Source: Leptospira sp. (GTDB taxonomy: Bacteria > Spirochaetota > Leptospiria > Leptospirales > Leptospiraceae). From it: a stretch of 64,000 nucleotides of DNA. The stretch covers positions 1 to 64,000 of the forward strand of contig JAPZRK010000008.1 of the NCBI GenBank assembly GCA_027531445.1, read 5' to 3'. Positions 32,327 to 41,826 of this stretch are shown here, piece by piece. Position 1 is the stretch's first letter, and each line of letters opens with the position of its first letter. The position numbers were made by a program, and so were the translations under genes. The notes under the pieces are model-generated. The model saw only the letters and a list, made by a program, of their open reading frames with translations. It was not told where the DNA came from and ran no database searches.

Positions 32327-33811
32327 ATGTTATTCAATTCAATTCCTTTTCTGATCTTTTTTTCTATTGTTTACTTGTTCTATTGGGGTATTCCCAAAGT
32401 TTGGCGCAAAAATTTTTTACTGCTCGCTGGAATTGCTTTTTACTCCTATTTTTCTTACATTTTAACTTTGCATTTTCTTTCCGTTATAGGTATCAACTAC
32501 TATCTGTATAGGAAGTTACACGCTTCAGATAACAAAGATAAGAAACTCATTACTTTAACAGTAACTTTAAACTTAATCAATTTAGCAGTCTTTAAATACT
32601 TTTACTTTTTTAATCGAGTTTTGGCAGATATAACTGGATATCCTTTTTTTGAAAGTGTCCCGACATTTGTGCACATTGTCCTACCACTTGCTGTTAGTTT
32701 TTATTCTTTTCAGGTGATCGCCGCGGCGGTTGATACATTTCGTGACTCGACTAAACCATTGGTTTCCATTCGAGACTATTTTCTATTCGTAGCATTTTTC
32801 CCAGTCCTCATCGCAGGACCAATCATGCGTTTTCAGGACTTTCTTCCGAACCTCGAAAAATTGGATCCAGATCGGGACAAGATGTATCGTGCATCTTATT
32901 TGCTTATGCTTGGACTTATCAAAAAGGTATTGGTCGCAGATCCGATGTCCATTACGATCAGTCCAATATTTGCAAATCCTTCCCAATACGATTCTTTTTC
33001 GCTAATTATGGCAGGCATTTGTTATTCGATTCAAGTGTATTGTGACTTTTCAGGACTAACTGATATGGCACGTTCGATTGCTTTGTATCTAGGCTTTGAA
33101 ATACCAGAAAATTTTACGGGGCCATTTTTTTCCACTTCTGGAAGGGAACTCTGGCGGAGATGGCATATCACACTTTCATTCTGGTTACGAGATTATATAT
33201 ATTTTCCGTTAGGTGGATCAAAGCTTGGTGAAGTACGAACTTATTTAAATCTAATCATTATCATGACCTTGGGAGGATTTTGGCATGGTGCAGACTATAC
33301 CTTTATCTGTTGGGGTTTCTATTGGGGTGCTGTACTTGCAATCGAACGTTTTTTGGAAGATGGATTGGGTTGGAAACTGACGCCCACTAAAAGTTTACCT
33401 CTAATGATATTGAAGGCATTTTTTATTTTCTTTTTGTTTTCCATCAGTGGGCTGATGTTCCGCTCAAATAACGCCACTTCTATGATTGATCTGTTTGCAG
33501 GTATTTTCACACATTTTCCAGAAGAGTTGACGAGATATATGCTAAATGATTCAAATGCATGGCTTGTATCCGCAACGTCTCTGTTTGGTGATAGGTCTTT
33601 ATTCACATTTTCAAATATAGAAAATTTAGAGCGAGTAGGCTATATGTCTATAGCATTGGTATTGTTCCATCATTTTCAATACTTCCCAGGTTATTGGGAG
33701 AAGTTTCGAAAGTATGATGCTTTGATTGCACCTATTTGCGGCGTCATTACCATTTTTCTTTTAGCCACCCTATCGCAGGATGGCGGCGACTTTATTTATT
33801 ACAAGTTCTAA
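32327..33811 (+). CDS. MBOAT-family O-acyltransferase (AlgI/DltB-like)
   Basis: 494 residues with 11-12 membrane helices. The active-site region is GGFWHGADYTF with the invariant His near residue 320, and YFPLGGSK and RELWRRWHITLSFWLRDYIY are typical of AlgI/DltB. It would pass acyl groups across the inner membrane to an extracytoplasmic acceptor. The next gene (DUF1574) looks like the matching periplasmic SGNH partner, so the two would O-acylate a surface polymer whose identity is unknown. Confidence 0.9.
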   Translation: MLFNSIPFLIFFSIVYLFYWGIPKVWRKNFLLLAGIAFYSYFSYILTLHFLSVIGINYYLYRKLHASDNKDKKLITLTVTLNLINLAVFKYFYFFNRVLADITGYPFFESVPTFVHIVLPLAVSFYSFQVIAAAVDTFRDSTKPLVSIRDYFLFVAFFPVLIAGPIMRFQDFLPNLEKLDPDRDKMYRASYLLMLGLIKKVLVADPMSITISPIFANPSQYDSFSLIMAGICYSIQVYCDFSGLTDMARSIALYLGFEIPENFTGPFFSTSGRELWRRWHITLSFWLRDYIYFPLGGSKLGEVRTYLNLIIIMTLGGFWHGADYTFICWGFYWGAVLAIERFLEDGLGWKLTPTKSLPLMILKAFFIFFLFSISGLMFRSNNATSMIDLFAGIFTHFPEELTRYMLNDSNAWLVSATSLFGDRSLFTFSNIENLERVGYMSIALVLFHHFQYFPGYWEKFRKYDALIAPICGVITIFLLATLSQDGGDFIYYKF

Positions 33812-33823
33812 CAGGAGATATAC

Positions 33824-34903
33824 ATGGATCTTATCAAACATAAATTCCTCCTTCTACCTCTCCTCGTGATCCTTTTTACATTTTTCATTGATAAACTTAT
33901 CCTATTGGAACGTGTACATACTTACTTCTCTAAATCACTCTCGGATATCAATTACATCCAAAAAAATCAGCTCTATCAAGATCTGATCGTTTATCTTGGG
34001 ACTCCGAATCGAAAGAAGGTACTTGTGTATTTCGGAAATTCTCGTGGTTTACTTTTTGATAATGAATACATTGAGGCAAAGTATCCAGGTTGGACTCTTT
34101 TTAATTTTTCTGTGCCAGGTGGAAAGTCAGACTACACACTCCAATGGATGGAAAAGTTTGAAAAAGACAACGTAAAGCCAGATTTTATTCTTTTTGATCA
34201 ATCTGTCGAGTTGTACAACGATTCAGCCACTCTGAAAGTGGATGAAACTCTGACCAATGGTTTGGAAGTAAACTTTGTCTTTCGTCACTTTTCATTATTT
34301 TCAACAGATGAGATTTCAACACTCATCGCAAAGCGGATGTTTCGTGCTTATCAGTATCGACCCAAGTTGGAAGTGATTTTAGCTCGGAACAAACAAAAGG
34401 ACAAATTTTTATATCCCTATCGTGAGATGCGAAAAAATCTTTTTGCTAAACTGGATCAAAACCGAGGCTCTGCCAAAACACCAGGTACACATGAGGGAAC
34501 GCTTCCTGAAGAGTTATTGAAGAAGTCATCTTTGGGTGATTTTCATTCCTATTTGGTACCATTTCAATTTTCAGAAAACACATTAGCTTTTTTGGATGAA
34601 GCGATTCAAATTTCAAAACGTTTAGAGGTTCCATCGGCAACTATCTGGGTTAGGTTATCATTGCCTTATTTAGAACATATTCGAAATGATCAGGTAAGCC
34701 TTGGTGCAGGTAAAAAGGGCACTGTTTACGAGGATTGGTTACCTAAAATAGAAATGTATCAATCTAAAGTCCAAATTCCTTTATGGAATATGAACGATGA
34801 TCCAACTTATTCGTGCAATGCGTTTAGCGATGCGGGACATATGTCTCCGTCATGTTACAAAGAGTATACGAACTTTATTATGGACCGGGTTACAAAATTC
34901 TAG
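33824..34903 (+). CDS. DUF1574 protein, SGNH/AlgJ-like partner of MBOAT
   Basis: 359 residues. One N-terminal membrane anchor (LLLPLLVILFTFFIDKL) precedes a periplasmic domain with VLVYFGNSRGLL (Gly-Asn-Ser) and a distal DAGHMSPSCY (Asp/His), resembling the SGNH-hydrolase pattern of DltD and AlgJ/AlgX. DUF1574 is, to my knowledge, a mainly leptospiral family found next to MBOAT genes. GGAGA lies 6 nt before the ATG. The stop overlaps that of the convergent gene by 4 nt. Confidence 0.85.
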   Translation: MDLIKHKFLLLPLLVILFTFFIDKLILLERVHTYFSKSLSDINYIQKNQLYQDLIVYLGTPNRKKVLVYFGNSRGLLFDNEYIEAKYPGWTLFNFSVPGGKSDYTLQWMEKFEKDNVKPDFILFDQSVELYNDSATLKVDETLTNGLEVNFVFRHFSLFSTDEISTLIAKRMFRAYQYRPKLEVILARNKQKDKFLYPYREMRKNLFAKLDQNRGSAKTPGTHEGTLPEELLKKSSLGDFHSYLVPFQFSENTLAFLDEAIQISKRLEVPSATIWVRLSLPYLEHIRNDQVSLGAGKKGTVYEDWLPKIEMYQSKVQIPLWNMNDDPTYSCNAFSDAGHMSPSCYKEYTNFIMDRVTKF

Positions 34904-35502
34904 TCTTTTGTTAGCGGCGCTCGAAAGAATTCCACTCGGTTTTGGATATCGATAGGAGCCAATTTTTCAGCATCTGTAGGATTTTGTTTTTGTGCAGGGT
35001 TGCTGAGCTGTGGTTTGGTGGTGTTTTCTTTGTCTACGGAATACCCATAATAAAATCCATACACCACTTCTACTACGGCTATCGTTCCAGATGAAGAAAT
35101 ATTTTGTATTTCGATGACAACATCTTCCGGTGGAGCAAGCATTTCAAAAACCCACTGGTTTTCGATTGTTACCTTTTCTCGCCTAAGAATCTGTGCAGAA
35201 TCGTCAGGTCCTTCCCCGTTATAAACAGTGAGTTGCCATTCTTTTAGAGTTCCGTCGCCAGCAATCCCGATGGCAATTGATTGGGGAGAAGCTTCTGTGG
35301 CTCTTAAATCAAATCGGATAGCACCACCTTTGTTGATCGCACCATAAAGACGTTTTTTGGAAAGATTCGGATAGAGGGCTAAATCTTGGATACGAGAAAT
35401 GACATCTTTCACATTCAGATTGAGCTGTGAGTTCCCTTCGCCCGATAGAGAGAACCCAATCAATGAAAGTAAGACCCCAAGCGTAACGAAATGTTTCTTC
35501 AT
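34900..35502 (-). CDS. secreted protein with beta-sandwich-like domain
   Basis: About 200 residues with a signal peptide (KKHFVTLGVLLSLIGFSLSG). The mature part has strand-rich sequence (GAIRFDLRATEASPQSIAIGIAG, KEWQLTVYNG, VVIEIQNISSSGTIAVVEVVYG) and a Pro/Gln/Asn-rich tail. ATG 35502 is chosen because the signal starts there; a longer frame overlaps the upstream gene. It is last in the FecR/cyclase cluster. Family unknown. Confidence 0.72.
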   Translation of the reverse strand: MKKHFVTLGVLLSLIGFSLSGEGNSQLNLNVKDVISRIQDLALYPNLSKKRLYGAINKGGAIRFDLRATEASPQSIAIGIAGDGTLKEWQLTVYNGEGPDDSAQILRREKVTIENQWVFEMLAPPEDVVIEIQNISSSGTIAVVEVVYGFYYGYSVDKENTTKPQLSNPAQKQNPTDAEKLAPIDIQNRVEFFRAPLTKD

Positions 35503-35551
35503 AATCTTATGAGACTCACAAAGTCTCAAATTAATCCAAGACAATTTGCAA

Positions 35552-36676
35552 TTATTCAGCGCATGAATTGATCTTTTTAACTGAATTTTCCAGAAATCCA
35601 ATCTCCTCTGGGTCCATTGTGGCCCGGTCGGTTTTTAAAAATTCATTCATTCTTTCTTTAGCCGCGCGAAAGACGGGCTTACAACGACTATCAAAATAAG
35701 AATAAGCATTCATTCTGTCCGTTTGATTGGCGCTGATCAATTTGTAAAAGGCAAAGATATCTTTGCTATCTTTTGATTTTGAGTTGAGCGTAATGTAAGT
35801 TTGGTAACACTCCGAAATCGCAGGTTCAGGTACGCCCGTATTTTGACATTTCGTTTGTTTGTTCTGTGCCAAAAAAGCCATGAACTCTGAATAGGAGTAA
35901 GTATGAAGGGGACGTCCCTTAGGAACCTCTACTACGACAGCCTTTGGTTTTTCTGGTTCCTTTTCGATCGATAAAAACTTTTCAACCTTTTGAGGTTTCT
36001 GATATGGATTGATGATTGTTAGGTCATATTCCCCAGGATTTGCGTTAGTTGTATCAACCTTTACATCAATGCGCTTTTCGCTATAAAAGTTCTTACTTAG
36101 AATAGGCAGTTGTCGTTTATCTTGCGAAATTTCTACTTCAGTTACATCTAAGAAGTGTTCGCCATCAATTTCAATCATTGAAATTTTGGCTTTCCGTTTT
36201 CCTTTGCTAACAGGATTCCCATGCAGTGGTTTTCCGTCTGGCCCAACAACGACCGGCCCACCAGTTAACGCATCAACTAACTCTTCAACTACCTCTCCGT
36301 CATCTGACTCAATAGGTCGAATTTTAATGGTAGGTCTATCTTTGTAAAATTCTACGCGAGGAACTTCGGATAACATAACTTCCATCTCTTGCCAAGGCGA
36401 CCAGACGACAGGTTTTTGAAAAATATTAAGTGGTGCTGTTCTGACCAAATAATCTCCAATATTCAACTCTTGAACTGGATAATGGTTTTTAACAATCTTC
36501 TTGTCTATGATGACTTTGCCTTTTTTTTCTTTAATTTGAACTTGGTAACCTGATGCTTCCGCGATAGGACGCCATGCTACAAATTTAAAAGGTTCCTCTG
36601 CCAGTAGACTTAGGAATGCGCCACATAGCAGAATAAATATGGTAAGATGTTTTGTAAGTTTTTGAAATAGAATCAT
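35552..36676 (-). CDS. secreted protein with fibronectin-III-like start
   Basis: 374 residues with a signal peptide (IFILLCGAFLSLLA). FVAWRPIAEASGYQVQIKEKKG resembles the fibronectin-III-like repeats of the adjacent FecR protein. The middle is basic and strand-rich with IDGEHFLDVTEVEIS and GEYDLTIINPY. The C-terminal 110 residues are helical with four Cys (KCQN, ECYQT, RCKPV, NSCAE). It overlaps the FecR gene by 4 nt (ATGA). Role unknown. Confidence 0.75.
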   Translation of the reverse strand: MILFQKLTKHLTIFILLCGAFLSLLAEEPFKFVAWRPIAEASGYQVQIKEKKGKVIIDKKIVKNHYPVQELNIGDYLVRTAPLNIFQKPVVWSPWQEMEVMLSEVPRVEFYKDRPTIKIRPIESDDGEVVEELVDALTGGPVVVGPDGKPLHGNPVSKGKRKAKISMIEIDGEHFLDVTEVEISQDKRQLPILSKNFYSEKRIDVKVDTTNANPGEYDLTIINPYQKPQKVEKFLSIEKEPEKPKAVVVEVPKGRPLHTYSYSEFMAFLAQNKQTKCQNTGVPEPAISECYQTYITLNSKSKDSKDIFAFYKLISANQTDRMNAYSYFDSRCKPVFRAAKERMNEFLKTDRATMDPEEIGFLENSVKKINSCAE

Positions 36677-38583
36677 TTGCCCTCTTTGTAAAGTCGTTTG
36701 GGTGATATGAATTGAATATCAGCTGGCTTCAATGTCTTTAATTGATTCAAACTAATTATAAAATTACCCTTGCGTGATTGAGAGGCTTCGCCATCTCTAT
36801 ATTCTATCAATTCCCAGGAAAACGGACCCTCATCTAGCAATGAAAGATCTCGAATGCTGACAGATGATGTTTTTACTTGAGATCGATAAATGGCTGTTCG
36901 TCGTTCTCCTGTCACTTGGTACAATACAAATTCATACTTGTCTGCACCAGGTCCTCCCTTCCATAGGAACTCTATGCTCGATTTTCCCTTCATTTCTACG
37001 ACAGTGTTGAATGGAGAGATCAATTCGAGAGGAGCCGGTTTGGGTTTTTCTACTTTTTCTTCCTTTTTAGGCTCTTCTTTTTTTGGTTCTTCGTCCGGCG
37101 TTTTCTTTTCAACTATAGAAAACTTGGATGCAGGGGAGTTTTCTCCATCTTTTCCATCCGCGGAAATACCTCGAACTCGTGCATATAAAACACCCTGTCC
37201 AAATTCTTTCCAATTTGGATTATAAAAATTTGAAGCAATTTCTTTGGAAAGCAACGTGGAGGCAAATTTTGAATCTTTGGAAATCTCTACTTTATACTTA
37301 GCAAGCTCAGCATTCCCTTCCCAAATCATGATCGCTTGGCCTTTTTGGATTTCTTCCAAAGTAATCTCTGCACCGTTGGCAGGTCGAATTAAATGAGGAG
37401 CAGGATAGGAGTCTATTTTTTTGACTTTAAAATGATGAGGTCCTGCACTTTTATCGGCGGCACCAGGAAAACTGGAATGGGCAATGACTTTCCAGTGGTA
37501 TTCTCCTGCAGGCAAGTCATCGAAGGATACTGTGTTGGCTTCAGTCTCTATTGATTTGAGGGGCTTTGCAAATTTTACATCTGTTGCCAATTCAAAATGA
37601 TATCCACGTGCTGTTGAGATCTTTGGCCAACTAAAATTGATGAGAGGTGGTTCAGTCACGAACGTAAACTCAGATCCATTGCTTGGGTTATCAAGTCTTA
37701 GCTGTTCATCTTTGGCCACAAAGAACTTACCTGTATCACTCGATTCCCACTTGCCAGATGTAGGATCTTTCCCCTGCACTCTCCAATAGTATGTTCCTTC
37801 TTTCAAAGGTGCATTGAATGATTTGCTAGTAAGCGGCTGTTTGATGAGTTGTAGTTTGAATTGTGGTGACCTAGAAACTTCGAGAAGAGATTCACTATAA
37901 CCTTGGTCAAGAGTCCATTCAAAATGGACATTTGCATCTGAGCTTTCCGCTAGAAAGAGACTTTGCGAAGCAGGGGATACCAATTTAACCGGAATTTTTT
38001 TGACGGCTACTTCTGCTCCCTCGACAAGGTCCGCTTTTTTACCACTGCTAACGTCTATTTGTTTTCCATTGTGGGTAATCTTAGATGATCCATTTTCAAC
38101 GAAAAGGCTAAGATCCTTTTTTGCTTCTTTTTCAAGCTTTAGGTTTCCGCTCCCTACATCGATTTCGCTACCCTGAGATTTGATGACCAAATTTGATTCT
38201 TTAGATCCGCTGTTTTTTACCTGCATCGAACCTTGCGAGAACTCAAGGCTAGGTTTGTCACCCGATAAATCCAAGTTAAACATGGAGTTTTCATCTATGT
38301 TGATTTCTGTTCCGTCTTTCAACCGGATGATGGCATCTGAAAATGCTTCGGAGCGAATTGTATCCTTATTAGTAAGAGGGCTATTGTTTTCCAAAGTCTC
38401 CCAGACAACTTGGTCTTCCAGTTTTCTTTGAACAATGTTGTTTTTGAAGTGGATCGTACCGATGACTTCTCTATCACCGATATCGATCTTCTTATTCATA
38501 TCCCAGTAAAATAGATAAGAAAAAGAAGCGGCGATCAGAAAGAATAAGATCAGGACTCTATAATCAGCTTTATCAAACTTCAT
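36673..38583 (-). CDS. FecR-domain protein with fibronectin-III-like repeats
   Basis: 636 residues. A membrane anchor near residues 9-27 is followed by a FecR domain (VVWETLENNSPLTNKDTIRSE, IIRLKDGTEINIDENSMF). Then four or so repeats appear, each with a pattern like FxWxxxxxAxxYxxEIS or YHFELA and YYWRV/YHWKV. A Lys/Glu/Pro linker (KKTPDEEPKKEEPKKEE) separates the last repeat. FecR domains outside sigma-regulator pairs are common in spirochaetes. Probably periplasmic and involved in envelope sensing or surface assembly. Confidence 0.85.
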   Translation of the reverse strand: MKFDKADYRVLILFFLIAASFSYLFYWDMNKKIDIGDREVIGTIHFKNNIVQRKLEDQVVWETLENNSPLTNKDTIRSEAFSDAIIRLKDGTEINIDENSMFNLDLSGDKPSLEFSQGSMQVKNSGSKESNLVIKSQGSEIDVGSGNLKLEKEAKKDLSLFVENGSSKITHNGKQIDVSSGKKADLVEGAEVAVKKIPVKLVSPASQSLFLAESSDANVHFEWTLDQGYSESLLEVSRSPQFKLQLIKQPLTSKSFNAPLKEGTYYWRVQGKDPTSGKWESSDTGKFFVAKDEQLRLDNPSNGSEFTFVTEPPLINFSWPKISTARGYHFELATDVKFAKPLKSIETEANTVSFDDLPAGEYHWKVIAHSSFPGAADKSAGPHHFKVKKIDSYPAPHLIRPANGAEITLEEIQKGQAIMIWEGNAELAKYKVEISKDSKFASTLLSKEIASNFYNPNWKEFGQGVLYARVRGISADGKDGENSPASKFSIVEKKTPDEEPKKEEPKKEEKVEKPKPAPLELISPFNTVVEMKGKSSIEFLWKGGPGADKYEFVLYQVTGERRTAIYRSQVKTSSVSIRDLSLLDEGPFSWELIEYRDGEASQSRKGNFIISLNQLKTLKPADIQFISPKRLYKEGK

Positions 38584-38589
38584 AGTTTA

Positions 38590-40434
38590 TTATTTCTTTT
38601 CTGGAGTTGGTATGCCAACTAGCTTTCGTAAATCGGCAAGTGTTTTAGGGCACTTTGGATCACCTTTTCTGCCCAAGACGGCATAGATCTTCTGTGCTTT
38701 GACTTTCCCTTTGACTTTGATCTCACCCATACTCACCGTATGGAATTTGTCTTTGACGTCGGCGTAAGTATACTCAGAGATTAATATGTCCGTACCAGAT
38801 TCCTTATTGAGTGACTCAACTCGCGAAGCAAGGTTTACTGTATCACCGATGACGGTGTATTCCATTTTATCGGAAGATCCGATTTGACCTGCAATCACGT
38901 AACCAGTGTTGATTCCACAGCCGATCCGAATGATGGGCTTTTTGACACTGCCTCTTCCTTTATTGAAGATAAGCAATCTTTCACGCATACGAACAGATGC
39001 TTCCACGGCATCAATTGAGTCATTGCCCGAAGAACGTATGGCTCCCCAGGTAGCCATGATGGCATCTCCGATAAACTTATCTACGATACCGCCTGTTTCT
39101 TTTACACAGGTTACCATTTCACTCATGTATTGATTTAGAAACTCGACGACGTCTTCTGGTTCTAATTTTTCGGAGATGGCAGTGAAGCTTCGAATGTCAG
39201 AGAAAAAAACAGCACAGTTCTTTCTTTCCCCACCGATCGCAAGTTCACCTTTTGCGGCAAGTTCTGCGATATCCGTATTCACAAATTTACCGAATGAATC
39301 TTTTAACTTTTCTCTTTCTTCTAAGCCTTTGCCCATGGAAACGAACGAACGTGTTAACACGCCAATTTCATCTCTAGTTGTTGCTTTGAGATTCAATCGA
39401 AACTGTCCTGCTTGGATCATTCTAGCGGCATTGACGAGTGCAAGGATCGGAGTAGAAAGTGATTTTGCAAAGATATAAACCATGATAAACGCAATGGCAA
39501 GAGAGATGACCAAGAGATACATATTCCGTTTTTGAATATTGTTTACCTCCGCAAAGATGCGGTCTTCTTCCACCTGTGAGATAACTCCCACACCACCGAT
39601 TCCCAGTTTTTTGAATGAACCAAGAAAATACTTACCTTCTTTATCTTCATATCGAAATTGACCATTGTCAACTAGTGATTTTTTCATTCTCTCCACGATT
39701 GGGAGATCATTCAGTTTCGATCCTGAAAGAACAATCTTGGCATCTGGATGGGCTAACACACTCCCATCGTCACCGATGAGAAAAGTTTCAACCGTACCTG
39801 AAGTTTGGAATGCATTCAATAGACGATCTAACTTTACCAAGGTGATGAGAATCGTGCCAGTGTCTTTGGTTTCAGAAAGAGGGAAGGCAAGGCATAACAT
39901 CGGATGTCTAAAATATGGACTTGCATTCCAAATGACAGTTGAACCTGAATATGCTTTTTTGACTTTGTCTTTGATCGTTCCCATAAGATTTTGAATCTCA
40001 GATTTTTGATAATCAAAGTTTTGCAAAAATTCTTCGTTTAACACTTCGAATTTGGGCTGGCCACCTTGACCATATGCTCCAACCAAAATAAAACTTTGGT
40101 CTACATCGAACAATTCTTTGGCGACTGATTGGGCCACCTTTGGATTTCGTATGATGCTTCCCGAAATAATATGAACATCCTGTCGAATGGATTGGAGGTC
40201 TGACTTGACCTTGAGTGCGAGGATATCGTTGATTTTGATATTGTTCTCTTTTACTCGCACCTCACTATCTTTTCGAAAGAAGTAGGAAGCAAGAAAAATC
40301 ACTCCAGAAACGGATACGAGTAAAACAAAGGAAATGATAAGAAGTAGTTTGAACCTTATTGGAAAGGCAGAATTAAGAGAACTTGAATCCTCTTTGGAAA
40401 ATAGGTTGGTTAGTATTTTGAATCTGGGGCTCAT
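38590..40434 (-). CDS. membrane adenylate/guanylate cyclase (Cache-HAMP-CHD)
   Basis: About 614 residues. A membrane helix (LLIISFVLLVSVSGVIFLASYFF) is followed by a 250-residue extracytoplasmic Cache-like sensor, a second helix (YLLVISLAIAFIMVYIFA), HAMP and a class III cyclase domain. CAVFFSDIRSFTAISE gives the first metal Asp, VDKFIGDAIMATWG the second, and GYVIAGQIGSSDKMEYTVIGDTVNLASR the later conserved block. ATG 40434 is preferred over a TTG 63 nt upstream. FecR follows after 6 nt, so sensing and envelope proteins share a transcript. Confidence 0.88.
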   Translation of the reverse strand: MSPRFKILTNLFSKEDSSSLNSAFPIRFKLLLIISFVLLVSVSGVIFLASYFFRKDSEVRVKENNIKINDILALKVKSDLQSIRQDVHIISGSIIRNPKVAQSVAKELFDVDQSFILVGAYGQGGQPKFEVLNEEFLQNFDYQKSEIQNLMGTIKDKVKKAYSGSTVIWNASPYFRHPMLCLAFPLSETKDTGTILITLVKLDRLLNAFQTSGTVETFLIGDDGSVLAHPDAKIVLSGSKLNDLPIVERMKKSLVDNGQFRYEDKEGKYFLGSFKKLGIGGVGVISQVEEDRIFAEVNNIQKRNMYLLVISLAIAFIMVYIFAKSLSTPILALVNAARMIQAGQFRLNLKATTRDEIGVLTRSFVSMGKGLEEREKLKDSFGKFVNTDIAELAAKGELAIGGERKNCAVFFSDIRSFTAISEKLEPEDVVEFLNQYMSEMVTCVKETGGIVDKFIGDAIMATWGAIRSSGNDSIDAVEASVRMRERLLIFNKGRGSVKKPIIRIGCGINTGYVIAGQIGSSDKMEYTVIGDTVNLASRVESLNKESGTDILISEYTYADVKDKFHTVSMGEIKVKGKVKAQKIYAVLGRKGDPKCPKTLADLRKLVGIPTPEKK

Positions 40435-40530
40435 ATTCTGTTCTGTTATATTTATTTTCGTAATTACATAGCGTAGAACAAAGTTAAAAAAATCCAAGAG
40501 GATTTTTATTGGAGATTATTTATAGTACAT

Positions 40531-41826
40531 TTACGGGCAGGCTAAATCGACTGAAATCGTTTGGCGGAAAGGAAATTCAGGAATCGAGAACGTAGTTTCA
40601 CGAACGATTGTGTCTGGTACCCCGTCCTGACGACTTATGTCTCCCATACAAGCAATTTTGTATAATCCAGAATTCAAATATTTGATTTTTGCATTGGATT
40701 TGGCAGGAGTAGCGGCAAGTGGGAGAACTCCGATGAGAGTTTCTTCACCCGCTCTAAAAATTCCATAATGATAGAGTAAATTTCCGGCTCCACCTGTGAT
40801 GAGGAGACTGGAAGCAGTTTCCGGGTAAATGATCCGAGATCTCGTGATCAGATTGCCTCCGGCATCGCCTTCACCTTTGTGCTCAAAAAAAGCATCACTT
40901 ACTCCCACAAATGTGATTGTTTGAGCGCGTGCGGAAGTGTAGGAGTGTGCCATTAGATTTTCTTTGAGGTTGACCCGCACTTCCAAAATATAAGGGTCAA
41001 AACCTTCTCTAATTTCCATATCCGATTGACCTGCTCGTTGTGAGTACAAAACAGGAAACATTTTGGGAACAATCGAGTTTTTTGCAAGAGTCGATGTACC
41101 TGGAGTGTAGTTGTTACGTGGAACAATGTTGAGTCCAATGACTGGACGGTTATCAAAACGAGTGGTCGTGATGGGAAGGCCTGCATCATTTGCAAAACCT
41201 GTCACAAGAGATCTAAAATAGATTCCAGTATAATAATATTGTCTTCCAAATGTGCTTAGACCAAATCCTGCTCCTTCCGTCTTAGCAGAAGGATCATTGG
41301 ATGGATACTGTGCTCCAATGCCGTTAAAGAAGTCAGCCGCTTTCACAATACCGTTGTTTTGTTTGCAGGTATCTTCCTCGAATGAATAGGGAACCGTACA
41401 CCAAACTTGTCTCTCAGGAGCGATATAGTCCCAAAACTTTATGGAATCCAAACTGTCCCGAATTTGGGTGAGATCGTTGATTCCCTTTTGAAACTTACTG
41501 GAGATACGAACTTCTCCAATATCAATAAAAATAGGCAAATTACCTGCTGTTTGCAATCCGGCAAGATTCATAACAGGATCGAAGCCAGCTTCCTGTGAGT
41601 CTAGATAAATCGCGCCTGTGCCATTGTTCACTTCGCTCCAATCTAACGGACTGTCACTGGAAAACGTTCCTTTGAGCAATAAAAGCATGCGATTGTTAAA
41701 TAATGTGGATAGTACAGGAAGATTTGTCTCATCGGCTAAATCTAGTTGAGTTCTGCAATTTGAAAATAATGCAAAAAATGAAAATATTAAAAACAATGAA
41801 TGAATTACATTTAGCTGATGTTTCAT
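40531..41826 (-). CDS. outer-membrane-type lipoprotein
   Basis: 431 residues with a lipoprotein signal (FLIFSFFALFSNCRTQ, Cys24). The mature protein has many strands and turns, Gly/Asn/Thr-rich loops (EVNNGTGAIYLDSQEAG) and cysteines in VWCTVPYSFEEDTCKQ, AC MGD and a terminal Ala-Cys-Pro. The start overlaps the preceding barrel gene by 4 nt, so the two are probably a lipoprotein/barrel pair at the outer membrane. Family not recognised. Confidence 0.75.
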   Translation of the reverse strand: MKHQLNVIHSLFLIFSFFALFSNCRTQLDLADETNLPVLSTLFNNRMLLLLKGTFSSDSPLDWSEVNNGTGAIYLDSQEAGFDPVMNLAGLQTAGNLPIFIDIGEVRISSKFQKGINDLTQIRDSLDSIKFWDYIAPERQVWCTVPYSFEEDTCKQNNGIVKAADFFNGIGAQYPSNDPSAKTEGAGFGLSTFGRQYYYTGIYFRSLVTGFANDAGLPITTTRFDNRPVIGLNIVPRNNYTPGTSTLAKNSIVPKMFPVLYSQRAGQSDMEIREGFDPYILEVRVNLKENLMAHSYTSARAQTITFVGVSDAFFEHKGEGDAGGNLITRSRIIYPETASSLLITGGAGNLLYHYGIFRAGEETLIGVLPLAATPAKSNAKIKYLNSGLYKIACMGDISRQDGVPDTIVRETTFSIPEFPFRQTISVDLACP

